Shown piece by piece: positions 6,172 to 11,110 of a stretch of DNA of 11,110 nt. The position numbers and the translations under genes were made by a program. The notes beneath the pieces were generated by a model, which was not told the origin of the DNA, did not search any database, and was given only the letters and a program-made list of their open reading frames with translations. This stretch comes from Goniomonas avonlea (Eukaryota; Cryptophyceae; Goniomonadida; Goniomonadaceae), in assembly GCA_003573635.1 (NCBI GenBank), contig QUTJ01031365.1, forward strand, positions 1-11,110, written 5' to 3'. How positions within the stretch are numbered: the first letter of the stretch is position 1; each line of letters begins with the position of its first letter.

Positions 6172-7606
6172 TTAGCGCGCAAGGCGGCGGTGGCGACATG
6201 ACCGCAGCGCGCGGATGATGAGTTCATACACCAGAAACATTATTGCACTGTGCAGCGAGCTCGTCACCAACTTGGAGCTCATGCCTGCATACATGCCGCG
6301 AGGGTCCCACACCTGGACGGGTGTGAAGAGCTGAACATCATAACAGACGCATGAATTCTGGTGAGCACCAGGAGAGATAGATGGCACGCTATACACAAAA
6401 AAAACATGAGGGGCGTGAGGAAATCACTCGCCTCCTTGGAGGTCAGGCGACCTGACTGCATCCTCGATTTTACCACCTGCCACAAGAATTCAATACCAAT
6501 CGCTGCAGCAAGTAAGACGGCTGGGGTGGATGTGCAAAGGTTGAAGATTCAAACCACCGACCTGAGCGGGATACGTGGTGACAGTTGCGATCAGCTTTGC
6601 AAGGGCTCCCATCAAGAAGAATTCCACGGCAGACTGCGTGCGGAGTTGGACGACATGAGTGCAGATAAAAAATCAAGTAAGAGCCTGACAGGCAATGGCC
6701 ACAAACAACGGGGAGGAAACAGCTCACAGGGGCAGTCCCAGAGCGGAAAGCCACCATTGCGCGTCGCAGGACATCATAACTGACAAATTGTACACCAGGA
6801 TTCAAGACCAAAACCTGTGCCTGTGGAAGACGGTCAATGTTAGTTCGGCACATGGAACACAGAAACGAAATCGATTTAAAATTAATGATTACCGGCAAAA
6901 TTCCGCTGAACATCGCCTTCCACCCCTCCTTATACAATTGAACCAAACCATCTGCATGGCGTCAGTTGCAGTCACCCACCCGAACAAGCGTGGTACCAAG
7001 GAAACCCTTGTACTGTTGAACAGCTTTGTTGGTTTGCAACTTTAGGCGCGTGTTTACCACCCACACCTGCCAACTGTGTCAGGAGAGCCGGATACAGCAA
7101 CGTTGGCCGCACAGGATTGGTGAGGGCCGTCGTCACGACCCCGGCAATCAACGCCGACATAATATTGAGTTTGTTGCGCCCGAGCTTGTCATGAAACAAC
7201 GATATGATGAGGGACTTGGCCAAGGAGTTGCTGTGTGCAGTGAGTGACTCGCGGATTTAGTGCACCCGAACCTTCCAAAAAACAGGCCCCAGCTGTACCC
7301 CGACCCAAACAAAGAGCTGTCCAGTCCTCGGAACAAATTGGCCCAGCCTTCCTCACGCACAATAGTGACCAGACCGTCATAGAGACCTTTGTATTTTGTT
7401 TGCGTTGCTTGTTCCCCTCCCTTTCCGCGTTGCACTGTCGCTGAGTCAACACAAGGAAATACATTGAAAAAGTGACCTTGCAGCCGAGTCCGAACTGTAT
7501 CAACAGGATACAGCAAAGCCACTGACACCAGGCTCGCGCCACTTCCTGCAAAAGCTTCTGCCAGTGCCTTGGCCACGCGTCTTTGCTGTTGTTCGGCCTG
7601 AGCCAT
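6172..7606 (-). CDS. Peroxisomal-type SLC25 carrier (PMP34/ANT1-like), 10 exons
   Basis: Membrane carrier with three SLC25 repeats. Proposed exons: 7606-7477, 7440-7272, 7230-7113, 7066-6997, 6951-6893, 6820-6728, 6633-6562, 6476-6428, 6388-6369, 6330-6172, giving about 312 residues (human SLC25A17/PMP34 is about 307). Repeat signatures: YPVDTVRTRLQ (P34), NPVWVVNTRLKLQ (P139) and YPAQVVKSRMQ (P235). The Trp-containing second motif, the Gln in the third, FGSNSLAK, and LVLNPGVQFVSYD are hallmarks of the PMP34/ANT1 branch, which moves ATP/AMP, CoA, FAD or NAD across the peroxisomal membrane (family knowledge). The start ATG 7606 is the first in frame; the stop is at 6174-6172. Introns are 36-94 nt. 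The first (7441-7476) is a multiple of three without a stop, so it could be coding. The 20-nt exon 9 is the least certain part. Substrate specificity cannot be read from the sequence. Confidence 0.9.
6331..6427 (-). other. Uncertain splice region with a proposed 20-nt micro-exon
   Basis: Exon 8 ends in phase 1 (A at 6428 before GTGATT), while the last exon, containing WDPRGMYAGMSSKLV, needs phase 0. A direct join therefore fails. Inserting 6388-6369, flanked by TATAG and GTGCTC, restores the frame with introns of 39 nt (6389-6427) and 38 nt (6331-6368). It also brings the protein to the usual family length. The 39-nt intron is itself a multiple of three without a stop, so exons 8 and 9 might be one exon. 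Confidence 0.45.
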
Positions 7607-7729
7607 TCCGCGCTTGAGGATTATCGTGCACTGACCGTCCCCGCTAAACTCACGATACTAGTACCAATATATTATGGCTAGTGCCTCCTAGTCGAGACTC
7701 GAGCGTCGTACTAGTACTCCATATGTATA

Positions 7730-8043
7730 GGTTAACAGGGTCTCCTGAGTAGGGTCTTGGAAATCCTGAGCTGTCAAATTGACGTTTCCTGAGAAACACT
7801 GAGCGATTAGTTAAACGTTTAGGTATCTATCGGACTTTTCCTTTCGAAACAGCGTAAAATTCTAGTAAAATATTTAGGTATTTATCTGGAGATTTCCTGA
7901 GTTTACTGAGCGCTCAGTGATTCCAAGACCCTACTCCTGAGGGGATTATGGGCGATAACACCTGGGCCTAAGGCTCCGACGAGGCCATTATGGGAGATAA
8001 CACCGAGGCCGAGGCTCCGTCTCCGAGGGAGACCCTGTTAACC
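7730..8043. mobile_element. Inner inverted-repeat unit with TTAA at both ends
   Basis: GGTTAACAGGGTCTCC at 7730-7745 is repeated as its perfect complement at 8028-8043. A second perfect 15-bp inverted pair lies inside: agtagggtcttggaa at 7748-7762 and its complement at 7921-7935. TTAA sits at equal distance from both ends, as in piggyBac-type insertions, but the GG/CC outside it is also symmetrical, so it may be part of the repeat. Internal direct repeats include tttcctgag at 7785 and 7893, tttaggta at 7818 and 7873, and a 42-bp period repeat (attatgggMgataacacc at 7945 and 7987). It has no coding capacity. Confidence 0.6.
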
Positions 8044-8091
8044 CATGTGAAGCCCGGCCCTGATTTAAAACCACCAAACGAGATTTGCTAG

Positions 8092-8238
8092 CCGGTAGGA
8101 CGATATCAAGTTCCGGTAGGACGATATCAAGTTCCGGCAGGACGATATCAAGTTCCGGCAGGACGATATCAAGTTCCGATTAGAGACAAGCTCCAGACAA
8201 CAGGGCGATATCAAACTCCGGTAGGACGATATCAAGTC
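8092..8238. repeat. 21-bp minisatellite
   Basis: Units of ccggYaggacgatatcaagt t start at 8092, 8113, 8134 and 8155, differing only at one t/c. A degenerate double-length stretch (8176-8217) follows, then one more unit at 8218-8238. Each contains the palindrome GATATC. There are no spacers, so this is not a CRISPR-type array. Confidence 0.9.
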
Positions 8239-8296
8239 TGGGCGGGGAAATACGCCTGATAATTCCGGCACCCTGAATAGGGCAACAGGGCTTTAC

Positions 8297-8312
8297 GTCG
8301 TACTAGTACGAC
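8297..8312. repeat. Perfect 16-bp palindrome inside the element
   Basis: GTCGTACTAGTACGAC is its own reverse complement. Its first 13 bases also occur at 7705-7717 near the left end, and a related palindrome GTACGATATCGTAC lies just inside the right end at about 8490-8503. These may be transposase-binding or subterminal motifs. Confidence 0.7.
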
Positions 8313-8545
8313 ATTTTCAGTACGATGGTTCATTTTTCGAATGGGCATAGATAGTGTTTCTTCTGGCTGATTGGTCCAGGATTGAAACCAGAGCGAGACC
8401 ACAACGGGTCCGAATTGCTCCCAAACTGGCAATCAGATCAGAAAATTCTGTCATCAGAAAAAAATCCACTGAAAAAAAACGTCGGACTGGTACGATATCG
8501 TACTCGACTAGGAGGCACTAGCTAGACTACTAGCTAGCTTCAACA

Positions 8546-8584
8546 ATGCACTGCTTGCAGCCTGATTGCTTGCTTGCAGCTTGA
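8546..8584 (+). promoter_or_regulatory. Possible 12-codon upstream ORF before the VIT/VWA gene
   Basis: ATG at 8546 opens a frame of 12 codons (MHCLQPDCLLAA) closing at TGA 8582-8584, 49 bp before the main start codon and in another frame. It matters only if transcription starts upstream of it, which cannot be seen from the sequence. Confidence 0.3.
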
Positions 8585-8633
8585 ATACTTGTGGTGTGCG
8601 CTTAGAGTGGCCTCGCGAACGGAGGTCAACAAA

Positions 8634-11110
8634 ATGGGTGGTGGCGTTGACGCCCTCTCATCAGATTTCTCCGGTCTGTTCATTGCAGACAACGGCAAAC
8701 GTCTACCGCTACTTCGAGCTCGTGTGTCCGCGAACTTAGTCGACTCCGCGTGCGTCGTCACCGTGGAGCAGGAGTTCTCTAACACATCCGGGGCAGCAGT
8801 ATGCGCTACGTATAACTTTCCAGTTCCTGAGTCTGCTGGTATTTGCGAGTTTTCGGCCAAGGTCGGCGAACGAGTCTTCGTCGCGTCTGCACAGGAACGC
8901 GCATTGGCGAGGGCGACTCACGAAGACGCGAAAACCGCAGGGAAGGCCTCGGTGTTGGCTGAGCAGCTGCGCCAGGACATTTTCAAGGTTTCTCTTGGGA
9001 ATATCCCGTCAGAAAGCACCGTCCGAATTCAGCTGGCGTACGTCTCAGTTTTGCAACTGGAAGCAGATGCTCTGTGCTGGGTTCTGCCCGTTGTCGTTGC
9101 CCCGCGTTTCAGCACCCCCCATGAACGTGACCCTATTTTGTCTTCACCTGGGCTTGCTCCACAGTTGGATGTCTCTGTCCGTGTTGAGATGGCCTCTGGG
9201 ATTGCGTCGATCAGCAGCCCCTCACACTCCGTGTCCGTCGAGGGTCTTCCAAGTGACGTTGGCACCGTGCGCTGGAGTGGTGATACCCTTGGAAACGACT
9301 TTGTTCTTCTCGTCACCTCGCAGGCGCCGCACCAACCCCGGATCCTGTTTGAGACAGACGAAGAGTCCGGCACGTGGGCCGGAATGCTGAGCCTCGTTCC
9401 CAATTTCCAGCTCCACCGTGTGCCCTGCGAGGTCGTTCTTGTCATCGATCGTAGTGGCAGTATGAGTCAGGGACCTGCAGGGGCGGACAAAATGACACAA
9501 GCGCAATCAGCACTCCAGGTCCTCCTCCGCTCCCTGCCAGCCGAGTCTTCTTTTAACATTGTATCGTTCGGATCGACCGCCTCAGTGTTCGCACCAGAAT
9601 CGGTGCCGCTCAGCGAATCTTCCCTCATGGCTGCCACCTTGCATGTGGAAACGATGCGAGCAAATCTTGGTGGTACAAATATGGTTGCCGCTCTCGATTG
9701 TGTGGCACACCTGCCCAGGCTGCCTGGGCTTCACCGTCGTGTCCTCCTCATCACTGACGGGCAGGTCAGCAACAATGACGAAGTCTGCGCCCTGGTAACA
9801 GAACACTGCGAAGCGTCAACTTTGACATCCTGTGCTTACTTTTGCCTGGGTGTTGGCGCTGGTGTGTCCGAGGCGCTCGTGATCGGCGTCGCCCGAGCGG
9901 GCCGGGGCACTGCCGCCTTTGTCCGCGCCAACGAGCGCCCGACTGCTAAGGCCGTGGCCCAGCTGCGCCAGGCCACCCAGCCTGCCCTGTCCTCGGTTCG
10001 CGTCGGCTGGGATCTTGGTGACGGAGCGAAGGAGAGTTTGCGGCTGCCCACCATATGGAGCAGCCACAATGTCGCCCCTGGTCATATGCTGCTGGCGTCT
10101 TGCCTCTCGGGAGCTCGCTGCCTCAACGGCTTGAACCTCACCCGCCAGGACACCGCCGTGGCAGCCGCTGGGCCGAAGCAGCCGTTCCCGCCCTTGCCGA
10201 CTGCTGTGCACGTCCGCGCTGAGGGTCCTGAAGGCAGTTTAAACTTGACTCTTCCCATACGGGCTGTCGACATCAGGCCAGTCGCCAAGCGCCCAGGTCT
10301 TGTCCACACTCTCTCCGCTCTTGGGGTGGTACGCTGTGTCGAACGGGGGCAGTCTTTGCTAGACTCGGGAGCCGTTTGGGGTGACTTTGACGCCTCCAAG
10401 GACGAGGACCGCATGGAGGAGGACGCGCCGGGGGTGATAACTGCTCGGCCTTGCCCGAGGCTCGACGACTCGACGACCGCCGCGCGCTTGGCCGTGCGCT
10501 ACAACCTTGCCTCGCACAAGACAGCCTTTGTCGTGGTAGTGCCGGGCGAGGCTGGCATCAGCGGCGTCGTGTCAAACCACCTGTCACCGTGCTACGAGTA
10601 TCGAGCAAATTCCAATTTGGCTCTCAAGTATTTTGCGCCGGGCTTCGACTCATCCAAACTGCGACCGTCTCTCAGTCCATCCACCTTGTTCGACCCTCGC
10701 AGCCCGTCCATGAAAGCGCCGTGCCCCCAAGGGACGCCACCCTGGGCCAGCTCTCCGGGCGACGACGAGACTAAAAAGCGGCAGCTCCAGGGGCTCGCTT
10801 GCATCAACGGCACGCTGCGCTCCTCACTTTTCTCGCTGGTCCCCAAATGTTTCGTGCCCCCACCAGGCCCGACGTCGGGCACGAGTGAGGCCGGGCAGGC
10901 CATGTCAAGCAAGGAATCGTTCCGCCAACTGTCGATGTTATTCCACGGCGGAAACCCGACGAAAAAGGCGAGGGCCGACAGGGAGCCTTCGGACTTGGAC
11001 CAGCCATGGCGTGACCCCTTGGTGACAGCTGTGCAAGAGAAAGCACAGCCCGCCACGGCCGAGGCGCTGCAAGACGCCATGGTGCGCCTCCAGCGCGCCG
11101 ACGGCCGTTT
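8634..11110 (+). CDS. VIT and von Willebrand factor A domain protein (VWA5A-like), 3' truncated by window
   Basis: Open for 825 codons with no stop and no intron needed; the frame is still open at the window end. ATG 8634 (aacaaaATGG, good context) is the first start after an in-frame TAG at 8535. Residues about 20-160 form a VIT domain, with VTVEQEFSNTSGAAVCATYN then FPVPESAGI, IFKVSLGNIP and a final APRF. Residues about 266-430 form a VWA domain with a complete MIDAS: DRSGS (D272, S274, S276), T348 in LGGTNM, and D375 in LLITDGQ. This predicts divalent-metal-dependent ligand binding. The C-terminal third contains a basic PTKKARADR stretch and ends EALQDAMVRLQRADGR, resembling the conserved C-terminal motif of VWA5A-type proteins, so little is probably missing. 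There is no N-terminal signal peptide, which argues for an intracellular protein. The specific role is unknown. Confidence 0.93.
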   Translation, partial: MGGGVDALSSDFSGLFIADNGKRLPLLRARVSANLVDSACVVTVEQEFSNTSGAAVCATYNFPVPESAGICEFSAKVGERVFVASAQERALARATHEDAKTAGKASVLAEQLRQDIFKVSLGNIPSESTVRIQLAYVSVLQLEADALCWVLPVVVAPRFSTPHERDPILSSPGLAPQLDVSVRVEMASGIASISSPSHSVSVEGLPSDVGTVRWSGDTLGNDFVLLVTSQAPHQPRILFETDEESGTWAGMLSLVPNFQLHRVPCEVVLVIDRSGSMSQGPAGADKMTQAQSALQVLLRSLPAESSFNIVSFGSTASVFAPESVPLSESSLMAATLHVETMRANLGGTNMVAALDCVAHLPRLPGLHRRVLLITDGQVSNNDEVCALVTEHCEASTLTSCAYFCLGVGAGVSEALVIGVARAGRGTAAFVRANERPTAKAVAQLRQATQPALSSVRVGWDLGDGAKESLRLPTIWSSHNVAPGHMLLASCLSGARCLNGLNLTRQDTAVAAAGPKQPFPPLPTAVHVRAEGPEGSLNLTLPIRAVDIRPVAKRPGLVHTLSALGVVRCVERGQSLLDSGAVWGDFDASKDEDRMEEDAPGVITARPCPRLDDSTTAARLAVRYNLASHKTAFVVVVPGEAGISGVVSNHLSPCYEYRANSNLALKYFAPGFDSSKLRPSLSPSTLFDPRSPSMKAPCPQGTPPWASSPGDDETKKRQLQGLACINGTLRSSLFSLVPKCFVPPPGPTSGTSEAGQAMSSKESFRQLSMLFHGGNPTKKARADREPSDLDQPWRDPLVTAVQEKAQPATAEALQDAMVRLQRADGR

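Larger units (their letters stand above)
7678..8521. mobile_element. 844-bp non-autonomous inverted-repeat element (MITE-like)
   Basis: The ends are perfect 19-bp inverted repeats: CTAGTGCCTCCTAGTCGAG at 7678-7696 and its complement at 8503-8521. Weaker similarity continues inward (TCGTACTAGTAC versus TCGTACCAGTCC). The CTAG at each end is palindromic, so the target duplication may be CTAG or TA, with the true terminus beginning GTGCC or TGCC. There is no transposase frame. The base composition is more AT-rich than the flanking genes in the left half. It lies 71 bp from the carrier start codon and 112 bp from the VIT/VWA start codon. Class is not assignable; TA-target Tc1/mariner-type and CTAG-target elements are both possible. 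Confidence 0.7.

Noticed and set aside
6361-6783. 140-codon plus-strand frame
   Set aside because: Antisense to exons 6-9 of the carrier, whose family motifs are unambiguous.
8092-8238. CRISPR-like array
   Set aside because: Units abut without unique spacers, and the context is eukaryotic.
8065-8271. Minus-strand frame with repeated SYRNLIS peptides
   Set aside because: A direct translation of the 21-bp minisatellite (divisible by three), lying inside a transposon-like element.
9029-9445. Minus-strand frames under the VIT/VWA gene
   Set aside because: Shadows of a long plus-strand frame with clear VIT and MIDAS motifs.

Overview
The window is nuclear DNA from a eukaryote, most likely a unicellular one (a protist or an early-branching fungus). 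The signs are spliceosomal GT-AG introns, several of them only 36-53 nt long, a peroxisomal-type carrier, and a PAS histidine-kinase-type protein broken into at least 14 exons. Many introns end in a branch-like TGAC a few bases before CAG. The species cannot be named from the sequence alone. Most long open frames are shadows of exons or of repeats; the real genes are spliced, or run off the edge.

Layout. (1) Positions 308-5193, minus strand: a gene for a sensor of histidine-kinase architecture. It has a disordered N-terminus rich in S/T-P sites, three PAS domains, a dimerisation (HisKA-like) helix pair, and the start of the HATPase_c domain. The ATPase G boxes and any receiver domain lie beyond position 1. 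The deduced 799 residues read through with consistent splice phases. The H-box appears to carry Lys where the phospho-accepting His should be. Most of its larger introns are filled with tandem repeats, and in three of them the repeats include copies of the local splice site. (2) 5194-6171: intergenic, with small dyads near the kinase start and a minisatellite-like patch. (3) 6172-7606, minus strand: a complete 10-exon SLC25 carrier of the PMP34/ANT1 (peroxisomal nucleotide/cofactor) type, about 312 residues. (4) 7607-8633: divergent intergenic region, almost entirely occupied by an 844-bp inverted-repeat element with a second TTAA-flanked inverted-repeat unit and a 21-bp minisatellite inside it. 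(5) 8634-11110, plus strand: an uninterrupted reading frame for a VIT + VWA domain protein (VWA5A-like), truncated by the window end.

The three genes have no obvious shared pathway. The carrier and the VIT/VWA gene are divergent, so the transposon-like element supplies most of their shared upstream DNA. The points most worth following are the degenerate histidine-kinase core, the growth of introns by duplication of splice-site segments, and the nested element in the promoter region.
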